A DNA stretch of 48,072 bases, taken from positions 1-48,072 of the forward strand of contig CAYZZW010000021.1 in the NCBI GenBank assembly GCA_964482955.1, given 5' to 3'. Shown one piece after another: positions 23,637 to 30,431 of this stretch (within the stretch, counting starts at the first letter, position 1; each line of letters begins with the position of its first letter). Under the pieces are notes generated by a model that made no database searches, had not been told where the DNA came from, and worked only from the letters and a program-made list of their open reading frames with translations. Made by a program: the position numbers and the translations under genes. Origin of the DNA: JAPLSN01 sp964482955. Lineage in GTDB: Bacteria > Spirochaetota > Spirochaetia > Treponematales > UBA12059.

Positions 23637-23682
23637 CACGAAGGCGCGACCCGCGCGCCTTGCCGCGGGTCGCGCCTTCGTG
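23637..23682. promoter_or_regulatory. 19-bp perfect inverted repeat overlapping the helicase promoter
   Basis: CACGAAGGCGCGACCCGCG (23637-23655) and its exact complement (23664-23682) are separated by 8 nt. The right arm ends 12 nt before the helicase ATG and covers the spacer between its -35 and -10. It therefore lies upstream of the expected transcription start and would act as DNA, for example as an operator. Confidence 0.75.
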
Positions 23683-23689
23683 CGAGAAT
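23660..23689 (+). promoter_or_regulatory. Candidate promoter of the DEAD-box gene (leaderless)
   Basis: TTGCCG (23660-23665), 18 bp, GAGAAT (23684-23689), then 5 nt to the ATG at 23695. No Shine-Dalgarno is present. Confidence 0.5.
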
Positions 23690-23694
23690 CGGGC

Positions 23695-25041
23695 ATGACT
23701 TCCTTCACCGCGCTCGGCGTCCGCGAGGATCTCGCCGCCGCGCTTACCGGCTTCGGCTTTACCGCGCCGACCGACGTGCAAGCCGCCGCCATCCCCGCCC
23801 TGCTCGCGGGCAAGGACGCCTTCGTGAGCTCGGCGACCGGCTCGGGGAAGACCTTCGCCTACCTCGTCCCGGCGCTCCAGGGACTCGACCCGGCGGACCG
23901 CGCGCTGCGCATCCTCGTCGTCGCGCCGACCCACGAGCTCGCGATGCAGATCCAACACGAGTTCGACCGCCTCGTCGCGCGCGCGCGCCTTCCGTTCGCG
24001 TCCGCCCTCGCGGTGGGCTCGGTGCCCGTCCGCCGCCTCGAGGAAAAGCTGAAACGCAAGCCCGCGCTCGTCGTCGGATCGCCGGGGCGCCTCCTCGATC
24101 TCTTCCGCTCGGGCACGCTCCGGGCCGACGCCCTCCGCCACGCCATATTCGACGAGGGCGACCGCCTCTTCGAAAAGGAGACCATCGAGACGACCGACGC
24201 CCTGCTCGGGCTCCTGCCGGCCGGATGCGCCCGCGTGCTCGTGTCGGCCACCCTGCCCGAACGCGTCACCGCGAAGGCCGCCCGCCTGTTCCGGAATCCG
24301 GACGTCGTCGCCATCGACAACGCCCTGGCCCTCAAGACTTCGATCAAGCACTGGGCCTTCCACCGTCAATCGCGGAAGAAGATAGACTTCCTCCGCTCCT
24401 TCGAAGCCGCCGTCAAGCCGCGGCGCTGCCTCGTGTTCGCGTCGAGCAACGCGTCGATCTTCACCATCTCGAAAAAGCTCGAGCACCACGGCTTTTCGAT
24501 CGCCTCGCTCGGCGCCCGCGCGGACCGCAAGGAGCGCAAGAGCGCCCTCGACCGCTTCCGCTCGGGCGACGCGCGCTACCTCGTCACGAGCGACCTCGGC
24601 GCCCGCGGCCTCGACATCTCGGGCATCGACTACGTCGTCCACATGGACTTCCCCGAAGACCCGCACGTGTACATCCACCGCGCGGGCCGCACGGGACGCG
24701 CCGGCGCGACGGGCGTCTCGGTCGTCGTCGCGGACCTCGTCGAGCTCAAACGCGCCTCGCGCGTCGCCACGCGCTGCGGTTTCGCCTTCACCTGCAAGGC
24801 CCTCGAGGAAGGCGAAGTGATCGAAATGCCGCCCGAGGAATTCTTCGGACGGGCCGAGCGCGACGAAGCCCGCGCGCCGCGCGGTCACGGTACGGCGCGT
24901 CCGCGAGAAGCGCGTTCTGAGGGCCGAGGGCGAGGAATGCCTCCGGAGTCCGATCGCCCGGCGCCGGGGAGCCCGCGTCGCGACGCTCCGCACGAACGCG
25001 GACCGCGCGGCGCGGCGACCGACTTGAAGCCGCGCCCGTAA
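23695..25041 (+). CDS. DEAD-box family RNA helicase with DEGD motif II
   Basis: A 448-aa ATP-dependent RNA helicase. Motifs in order: Q-motif region (FTAPTDVQAAAIPALLAGKD), I ATGSGKT (47-53), Ia APTHELAMQ, Ib VGSPGRLLDLF, II DEGD (153-156), III SATLPER (184-190), IV-V LVFASSNAS and VTSDLGARGLDISG, and VI HRAGRTGRAG. Motif II has Gly in place of Ala; D, E and D, which bind Mg-ATP, are kept, so activity is likely. The last 70 residues are a Arg/Gly/Pro-rich disordered tail, as is usual for RNA binding. The start is fixed by the promoter and the Q-motif. A radical SAM gene follows after 2 nt, so both are probably one unit. A cold-shock or ribosome-assembly role is typical, but not shown here. 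Confidence 0.9.
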   Translation: MTSFTALGVREDLAAALTGFGFTAPTDVQAAAIPALLAGKDAFVSSATGSGKTFAYLVPALQGLDPADRALRILVVAPTHELAMQIQHEFDRLVARARLPFASALAVGSVPVRRLEEKLKRKPALVVGSPGRLLDLFRSGTLRADALRHAIFDEGDRLFEKETIETTDALLGLLPAGCARVLVSATLPERVTAKAARLFRNPDVVAIDNALALKTSIKHWAFHRQSRKKIDFLRSFEAAVKPRRCLVFASSNASIFTISKKLEHHGFSIASLGARADRKERKSALDRFRSGDARYLVTSDLGARGLDISGIDYVVHMDFPEDPHVYIHRAGRTGRAGATGVSVVVADLVELKRASRVATRCGFAFTCKALEEGEVIEMPPEEFFGRAERDEARAPRGHGTARPREARSEGRGRGMPPESDRPAPGSPRRDAPHERGPRGAATDLKPRP

Positions 25042-25043
25042 CG

Positions 25044-27488
25044 ATGACCCTCGCCGAAGCCCTCGACTCGGGCGCGCTCGACCTCTCGCGGCTCCGGCTG
25101 CCCGAATCGCTTGCGACCTTCGGGAATCCGCCCGACTTCGACCGCGCGAGCGCCCGCGTCCTCATCGTCCGCCTTTCGGGCAGCCGCGACGTGGAGCGGT
25201 CGACGCCGCACCTGTTCCTCTTCGGCGAATGCCGCCGCTCGCTGCCTGACGCGTATCTCGACTTCGCCTTCCTGCCCGGACCCCGCGACCGAGCGCTGCT
25301 TTCACGCCACGGTGTGCCCTGGTTCTTCGGCGTCGCCTCCGCCCGCCCCGTCGGGGATTTCGACCTCGTGCTCGTCTCCAATTCCTACTCGCTCGAACTC
25401 TTCAACCTGCCGTACCTCTTTTCGTCCGCCGGGCTGCCGCTCCGCGCGAAAGCCAGACGGAACGCGGGCGTCGACGCGCCTCTTTTCGTCATCGGAGGCT
25501 CGAACGCCTCCGCGCTCGCGCCCATCGTCGACGACGAAGGCGACTCCTTCGCGGACGCCATCTTCTTCGGTGAAGCCGAAGGCGGCGAAGCCGAAGGCCG
25601 TGACCGGGAAGCCGTCATCCCGCGGCTGCTTTCGGCGTTGCTGCCCGACGGCACGGCCGACGCCACGACCCGTCTCGATAACGCGCGGTCGATCGAAGGC
25701 CTGTTCGTCTCGCCGGCCACGGTGACGCGCGGGGAGCGCGTCCGCGTCAGGTCCGCGGGCGCCGTTCCCGCCGCCCCGGCGCCGCGCCCCATCCTCAACG
25801 ACGACGAGGCGTCAACGTCGCGGATCCAGATCAGCCACGGTTGCCCCTCGTTCTGTTCGTTCTGCTTCGAGGGCTGGGACCGCCGGCCCTGGCGCGAAGT
25901 CCCCGCGCGCGAAGTCCTTTCGCGGGCGTTGGCCGAACGCATCGGGCGCGGCGCGGAGGCCGTCGAGCCCTACAGCTTCAACTTCAACGCCCACTCGGAA
26001 TTTCCCGCGCTGGCCCTCGGCCTCAACAAGATCTTCCCGCGCGTCGACTTCATGAGCCAGCGCACCGACATCCTCGCCGAAGACCCGTCCCTCGCCGCCT
26101 TCGAGACGGCGGGCGGCAAACGCTCGTTCACCGTCGGCATCGAGGGGATTTCCGACCGCCTGCGCGCGTTCTATCGAAAAGGATTGTCGGGCCGGCAGGT
26201 CGAACGGGCGCTCGAGTCGCTCCTCCGCGAAAAGCCGAAGGAACTCAAGCTCTTCTACATCCTCGCGGGAATCGAGACGGAACCCGACCTCGGCGAGTTC
26301 GCCGCCTTCGCGGTCCGGCTTCGGGAACTGCGCGAATCGCTTTCGCGGCACACGCGCGTCGTCTGCTCCGCGGGCCGGCTCGTGCGCCTCCCCTTCACGC
26401 CGCTCTTTCCGCCCGTCTTCCCCCCGGACGACGCGGCCTTCCGCCGGATCGCCTCGCGCTGCGAAACCGTCGCGAAGGAAGCCGGCTTCGAGTGGCGTCT
26501 GGCGCAACGTCCCGACGAATTCGCGGCCGACCAGGCGCTCGCGGCGGGTGCGGGTCGTTTCATGGACGGTCTTGCCGCCTGCGCCGATGCCGGATTCGTC
26601 TACGACGGGAGCCTGTCGCGGGGCGCGTGGGAACTGCTGGCGACTTGGGCTGACGGCGTCCCGCGCGCGCTGCCCTTCCTCGACGGCGTCGTGTCCGCCG
26701 AGACCTTGGCGCGCTTCCGAGCGGACGCGGAGGCCTTCAGCGACGGCGGAAGCTGCTTCGGTTCGTCCTGCCTCGGCTGCGGCGCCTGCTCGCAAGACGA
26801 GCGTGACGCCCTCGAAACCCATGCCCTCTCGAAGGCGGGCGCGACGGAACGGAAGGCCTTGGCCGAGCTCGTCTCGCTCAAGGCCAGGGCGGAGAAACGC
26901 CGCTTCGTCGTCGCGCTTCCGGAGACGTTGTACGGCGCCGTGCCCGCCTTCATTTCGTCGTGGATCCTGCGCCGCTGTTTCGCGGCGGTTCGCGGCTCGG
27001 AACGGGCGATTCTCGGCGCGCGGGAAGCCCTCTTTTCCGTCGGGGGATTCTTCGCGGACGCGCTGCCCGCGTTTTCCGGCGCGACCGTCGTCGAATTCGC
27101 CTGCGTCGATCCGATCGCGTCCGTCCGGGCGATCACGGCCGCCTTCCCGGAAGCCCGCGAGGTCGAACGCGATTACCTTCCCGCCCGCGTGCGCGCGGGC
27201 GGCCGTTTTCCGACCGGACCGTCCGGCCTCGACGCGTTGCGCGACCTCGTCGCGGCGGAACGCTGGAAGGCGACCGAACGCAGGACCGAACGGGGCCGCT
27301 CCTGGGAATTCGCCGCCGAAGCGCGACATCGCGGCTTTTCGCGTCTCGACGCGTCGTACGCCGACGGAACGCTCGGACTCCGCCTCGACGCGGGGCGCCA
27401 CGCGCCGATCGCCGCCCTCGTCGGCGCCCTCGGCTTCGCGGACCGGCCGCTCGCCTACCGCCTTTCGGTCGAATCGCTCCTGGACTGA
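25044..27488 (+). CDS. B12-binding-type radical SAM protein with second cysteine cluster
   Basis: An 814-aa protein. Residues about 35-240 resemble a cobalamin-binding Rossmann domain (DLVLVSNSYSLELFNLPYLFSSAGLPL and LFVIGGSNASALAPI), although the classic DxHxxG is not seen. The radical SAM cluster is C267, C271 and C274 in ISHGCPSFCSFCFEGW, followed by a TIM-barrel-like region with TVGIEGISDRLRAFYRKGL. A second group of four cysteines, C571, C576, C579 and C582 (SCFGSSCLGCGACS), may hold another Fe-S cluster. The C-terminal 200 residues may correspond to the DUF2344-type domain seen in similar proteins, but I cannot confirm this. Its 3' end overlaps the convergent methyltransferase gene by 34 bp. 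The substrate is unknown. Confidence 0.75.
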   Translation: MTLAEALDSGALDLSRLRLPESLATFGNPPDFDRASARVLIVRLSGSRDVERSTPHLFLFGECRRSLPDAYLDFAFLPGPRDRALLSRHGVPWFFGVASARPVGDFDLVLVSNSYSLELFNLPYLFSSAGLPLRAKARRNAGVDAPLFVIGGSNASALAPIVDDEGDSFADAIFFGEAEGGEAEGRDREAVIPRLLSALLPDGTADATTRLDNARSIEGLFVSPATVTRGERVRVRSAGAVPAAPAPRPILNDDEASTSRIQISHGCPSFCSFCFEGWDRRPWREVPAREVLSRALAERIGRGAEAVEPYSFNFNAHSEFPALALGLNKIFPRVDFMSQRTDILAEDPSLAAFETAGGKRSFTVGIEGISDRLRAFYRKGLSGRQVERALESLLREKPKELKLFYILAGIETEPDLGEFAAFAVRLRELRESLSRHTRVVCSAGRLVRLPFTPLFPPVFPPDDAAFRRIASRCETVAKEAGFEWRLAQRPDEFAADQALAAGAGRFMDGLAACADAGFVYDGSLSRGAWELLATWADGVPRALPFLDGVVSAETLARFRADAEAFSDGGSCFGSSCLGCGACSQDERDALETHALSKAGATERKALAELVSLKARAEKRRFVVALPETLYGAVPAFISSWILRRCFAAVRGSERAILGAREALFSVGGFFADALPAFSGATVVEFACVDPIASVRAITAAFPEAREVERDYLPARVRAGGRFPTGPSGLDALRDLVAAERWKATERRTERGRSWEFAAEARHRGFSRLDASYADGTLGLRLDAGRHAPIAALVGALGFADRPLAYRLSVESLLD

Positions 27489-29209
27489 GCGCGGCCGCGC
27501 CGCCTTTTTTCGAGCAATTCCGCGAGTTCGCGCACCGAGCGCTCGACGAAGGCGCCCGTGACGCCTTCGGGAGCCGCTTCGCCCAACGCGCGCGCCGCTT
27601 CGCGGAACGCGGCTTCCCATTTCGGATACGCGAGCTTCCTGAGATACGTGACGGCCGCGCGGGCATCGGGTTCCACGCGCCTCCGGTCATCGCTTCGCGC
27701 GCCGCGAATCGCGTCACGCGCCGCTTCGCGCGCCGAACGCGCCAGACCGGACGCGAGCGAACGCACGGTTCCGGCGTTGTCCGCGGTGGCCGCTTCGCCG
27801 AGCCGCGCCGAGACCGCCCTGAGTCCGTCCGTATCGAGGCCCGCGAGCGGATCGCCCGTTCCTTCGGGCACGAGCTTCGCGCCCGAAAGCGCGAAACGTC
27901 CCGAGCCGATCCGGAAAACGTCGCCGTCCACGGCGAACGAGCGCCCGAGCGCGTCGCGGTCGAAAGTCCGCGCGAGTGCTTTCCGCGCCGCGAGCTCGGC
28001 TTCGTGCCGCTCGACGGCTTCCGGGTTGCCCGGCAGGGTCGTATCCACGATGAGAAGGAGTTCGTGGTTGCCGATCCGCCGTTCGGCGCTCTGCCGTCCG
28101 CCGCGATACCGCACGTAGTCGAACGCCTGTATTTCGAGGCGTCCGCGAGACGCGAGCAATCCCGCCAGGGCGGGGAACGGCACGATTCCCTCCGTGTTGT
28201 AGCTGACCACGACATGACGCGCGTCGATCGCGTCCACGAGGCGCTCGAACGCCGAACGCGCGAGCGCGGCGCGGCAGAAATCTGACCGGGTCGCCTTCCA
28301 GGTCTCGGGGATGCCCGCTTTCCGGAGCAGGGTTCCGTCGGTTCCGAGATCGAGCGGCTCCGGCCGGCCGTCCCAGCGGACGATCGTGTTGAGGAGATGG
28401 TAGTTGCTGCCGTACTGATGCTGGTTGTACGGCGGATCGAGGTAAACGAGGTCCCACGACGAGCGGGCGCAGAACGCGGCGGCGTCTTCGTTGCCGACGA
28501 GCGAAGGCGGCGCTTCGACGAGTTCCGGCGGCTCGAGGACGGCGTCCCCCAGGATGCGCGACAGCGAATCGCGGCCGTGGCCGCCGAAGCCCCGGTGGTA
28601 GGCCTTGAAGACGCCGGAGGTGTTCGTGTGCACCGCCGCCTCGACGAGGAGCGACGACAGGAGCGCGAGCCGTGCCGTCGGGTTCCCGCCGTATTCGTCT
28701 TCGATCGACTGACGCGCGCGGTCGAGGAACACCGCGTTCTCCCGCGTGTAGAACAGGCGCTCGCGGCCGACGTCCGGCCGTTCCGTGTCGCGCGGCGCGT
28801 ACCAGCGCGCCAGGTAGGGTTCATGGGGAACCGACGGCGCCGCGTTCTCGCGGTTCGGATGCAGGGCGTTGAGCCGCGCGTACGCCGCCTCGACGCCCCC
28901 GCTCGCCGCGAAGGCGGCGGCCAGCGAGGAAGGCGTCAGGGTGAGGGCGCAGGCGTTGACCACGGCGGAGTACGGCTCGATGTCGTTCGCGGCGACGCGA
29001 TAGCCCAGCCAACGCGCCAACCGCGCTACCGCCCCGGTGCCCGCGAACGGATCGCACAAGCGCGTCGCCTTCGCGTCCGGAGCGAGCGCCCCGAAGACCT
29101 TCCTCAGTTCCGGCAGGAGGGCGCGTTTCGAGCCGATGTAGGGGATGAGCCCGCGGACGGCGTAAATCGGAACCGGGTCCGCCCCGGCCTCAGGCACGGC
29201 GGATTCCAT
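27455..29209 (-). CDS. D12-class (Dam-like) N6-adenine DNA methyltransferase
   Basis: A 584-aa protein, longer than usual for the class (about 270-400 aa). The N-terminal half has the D12 order: YIGSKRALLPEL (24-35), the SAM motif DPFAGTGAVARLARWLGYRVAANDIE (53-78) and the catalytic DPPYNQHQYGSNYHLLNT (258-275). The last 250 residues are unfamiliar, rich in Arg and Ala, and may be a specificity or DNA-binding extension. No restriction endonuclease is beside it, so it looks solitary. It follows queD after 27 nt on the same strand. The start at 29209 has a weak Shine-Dalgarno; a GTG four codons later is an alternative. Modification of DNA is the most likely role, but RNA or another nucleic acid cannot be excluded. 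Confidence 0.8.
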   Translation of the reverse strand: MESAVPEAGADPVPIYAVRGLIPYIGSKRALLPELRKVFGALAPDAKATRLCDPFAGTGAVARLARWLGYRVAANDIEPYSAVVNACALTLTPSSLAAAFAASGGVEAAYARLNALHPNRENAAPSVPHEPYLARWYAPRDTERPDVGRERLFYTRENAVFLDRARQSIEDEYGGNPTARLALLSSLLVEAAVHTNTSGVFKAYHRGFGGHGRDSLSRILGDAVLEPPELVEAPPSLVGNEDAAAFCARSSWDLVYLDPPYNQHQYGSNYHLLNTIVRWDGRPEPLDLGTDGTLLRKAGIPETWKATRSDFCRAALARSAFERLVDAIDARHVVVSYNTEGIVPFPALAGLLASRGRLEIQAFDYVRYRGGRQSAERRIGNHELLLIVDTTLPGNPEAVERHEAELAARKALARTFDRDALGRSFAVDGDVFRIGSGRFALSGAKLVPEGTGDPLAGLDTDGLRAVSARLGEAATADNAGTVRSLASGLARSAREAARDAIRGARSDDRRRVEPDARAAVTYLRKLAYPKWEAAFREAARALGEAAPEGVTGAFVERSVRELAELLEKRRRGRAQSRSDSTERR

Positions 29210-29236
29210 CCGCGGAACGGAACGATCCGGAACGCA

Positions 29237-29596
29237 TCAATCCCGCTCGTAGCGCGCGAGACTCGTGTCGGACTCGAACACTTCGACCGCGTGCAGCCTT
29301 TCGCCGATCGTCCCGGCCATCGCGTCGAAAATGAATTTCGCGATCCGTTCGGCGCTCGGAGAATTCCGGAACGCGCTTTCGTCGTTGAGGAGGGTGTGGT
29401 CGAGGCGTTCGGTGACGTCGCGGAGGGCGGCCTTCATGTCGCCGAAGTCGACGAGCATGCCGCTTCCGTCCAGCTCGCCGCCGCGGGCTTCCGCCCTGAC
29501 GCGGTAGTTGTGGCCGTGCAGGCGCTCGCACTTGCCCCGGTACTCCGCGAGGAAATGCGCCGCCGCGAACGTGGCTTCGACCCTGACCGTGTACAT
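29237..29596 (-). CDS. queD: 6-carboxy-5,6,7,8-tetrahydropterin synthase QueD
   Basis: A 119-aa enzyme of the PTPS/QueD family that turns dihydroneopterin triphosphate into 6-carboxytetrahydropterin for queuosine and other 7-deazaguanines. The zinc histidines and catalytic cysteine appear as ATFAAAHFL (H14), CERLHGHNY (C23, H28, H30) and the later ERLDHTLLND. The length is normal. A Shine-Dalgarno (GGGAGGT) lies 7 nt before the ATG. QueC, QueE and QueF are not in the window. Its downstream partner is a DNA methyltransferase, so a link to 7-deazaguanine in DNA is conceivable but unsupported. Confidence 0.9.
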   Translation of the reverse strand: MYTVRVEATFAAAHFLAEYRGKCERLHGHNYRVRAEARGGELDGSGMLVDFGDMKAALRDVTERLDHTLLNDESAFRNSPSAERIAKFIFDAMAGTIGERLHAVEVFESDTSLARYERD

Positions 29597-29638
29597 CGCG
29601 CGACCTCCCGCGGCGTTTATCGTCGCCGTCAGGCGGGG

Positions 29639-29667
29639 ATTCTACCCGACTCGATGGTCGGACTCAA
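29639..29667 (-). promoter_or_regulatory. Promoter of the queD-methyltransferase unit
   Basis: The minus strand carries TTGAGT (29667-29662), 17 bp, then TAGAAT (29644-29639), followed by a leader of about 35 nt that holds the queD Shine-Dalgarno. Confidence 0.6.
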
Positions 29668-29713
29668 GCGGGAAACGACGTTCGGGTCATCCCGGCGGTC
29701 GAAAGAAAGTCCG

Positions 29714-29741
29714 TTGTTTTCGGACGAAAGCGGTATATACT
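29714..29741 (+). promoter_or_regulatory. Promoter of the small outer-membrane-like gene
   Basis: TTGTTT (29714-29719), 16 bp, TATACT (29736-29741). A leader of about 40 nt with AGGAGG follows, ending at the ATG at 29788. Confidence 0.65.
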
Positions 29742-29787
29742 TTTAGGTGAGCGTTCTGCAATCGCCATCAAGGAACAGGAGGTTCCC

Positions 29788-30330
29788 ATGAACCGAAAAA
29801 CGTTGGCCCTGACCGCCTGCCTGGCGATCTTCGCGTTGGCCGCCGTCGGTACGGCGTCCGCCCAGATCCGCCTCGATCTCGGCGTGGACATCCCGCGCGG
29901 CTTCGGAGCCCTGTCGGGCGGCGAGATCTTCACGCCGGAAACCGTCGATTTCCTCGACAAGACCATCCTGCCCTTCCCCGAAGTCGGCGTCTACTACCAG
30001 TGGGACATGGAGATCATCAAGGTCGGCGTCGGCCTCCGCTGCTTCACCTTCATCCTCGAGACGGTCTTCTGGCCCAACGCCATCGCCGAGCTCCACCTCG
30101 GACCGATCGCCCTCGAGGGACAGATCGGCGGCGGCTTCTTCGGCATATTCGGCATCGTGAGCAGCACCCAGACTGGGCAGGTCTTCATCCCCGACCTTTC
30201 CGTCTGGTACGAGTTCGGAGACATGTTCAAGCTCGGCATCGGCGGCATCGGGCTGTTCCTGCCGGAACTCACGTCCGATACCATTCCGTTCATCTGGTAC
30301 ATCGGCGCCAAGTTCACGCTCAACTTCTGA
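29788..30330 (+). CDS. Small exported beta-barrel-like protein
   Basis: A 180-aa protein with a clear signal peptide (about residues 1-25, cut after TASA before QIRLDLG). The mature part alternates hydrophobic and glycine-rich strands (AELHLGPIALEGQIGGGFFGIFGI, DMFKLGIGGIGLFLPEL) and ends in KFTLNF, the aromatic C-terminus usual for outer-membrane barrels. A strong Shine-Dalgarno (AGGAGG) and its own promoter and terminator make it a monocistronic gene, probably well expressed. No specific family is recognised. An outer-membrane porin-like or structural role is an inference from the strand pattern. Confidence 0.75.
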   Translation: MNRKTLALTACLAIFALAAVGTASAQIRLDLGVDIPRGFGALSGGEIFTPETVDFLDKTILPFPEVGVYYQWDMEIIKVGVGLRCFTFILETVFWPNAIAELHLGPIALEGQIGGGFFGIFGIVSSTQTGQVFIPDLSVWYEFGDMFKLGIGGIGLFLPELTSDTIPFIWYIGAKFTLNF

Positions 30331-30361
30331 ACGCTCGCGGTCGAATCCGCGGAATTCCCCC

Positions 30362-30393
30362 TCGGCCCCGCCTCCCCGCGGGGCCGATTTTTT
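30362..30393 (+). terminator. Intrinsic terminator after the outer-membrane-like gene
   Basis: Stem TCGGCCCCGC (30362-30371) with GCGGGGCCGA (30378-30387), loop of 6 nt, followed by TTTTTT at 30388-30393. The -35 of the murE promoter begins 3 nt later. Confidence 0.88.
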
Positions 30394-30395
30394 GC

Positions 30396-30425
30396 TTGCC
30401 CAAGCGAGCGCCGCTCGGCTAGGAT
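30396..30425 (+). promoter_or_regulatory. Promoter of murE (leaderless)
   Basis: TTGCCC (30396-30401), 18 bp, TAGGAT (30420-30425), then 6 nt to the ATG at 30432. The AGGA inside the -10 box might serve as a weak Shine-Dalgarno only if transcription began upstream of it. Confidence 0.6.
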
Positions 30426-30431
30426 ACGCGC

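Noticed and set aside
20761..24993. A 1410-codon open frame on the minus strand covering tldE
   Set aside because: Only the part after 22068 is the tldE gene. The rest is the wrong frame of tldD and antisense to the helicase.
27455..29209. A restriction-modification system
   Set aside because: No endonuclease or specificity gene is next to the methyltransferase; the neighbours are queD and a radical SAM gene.
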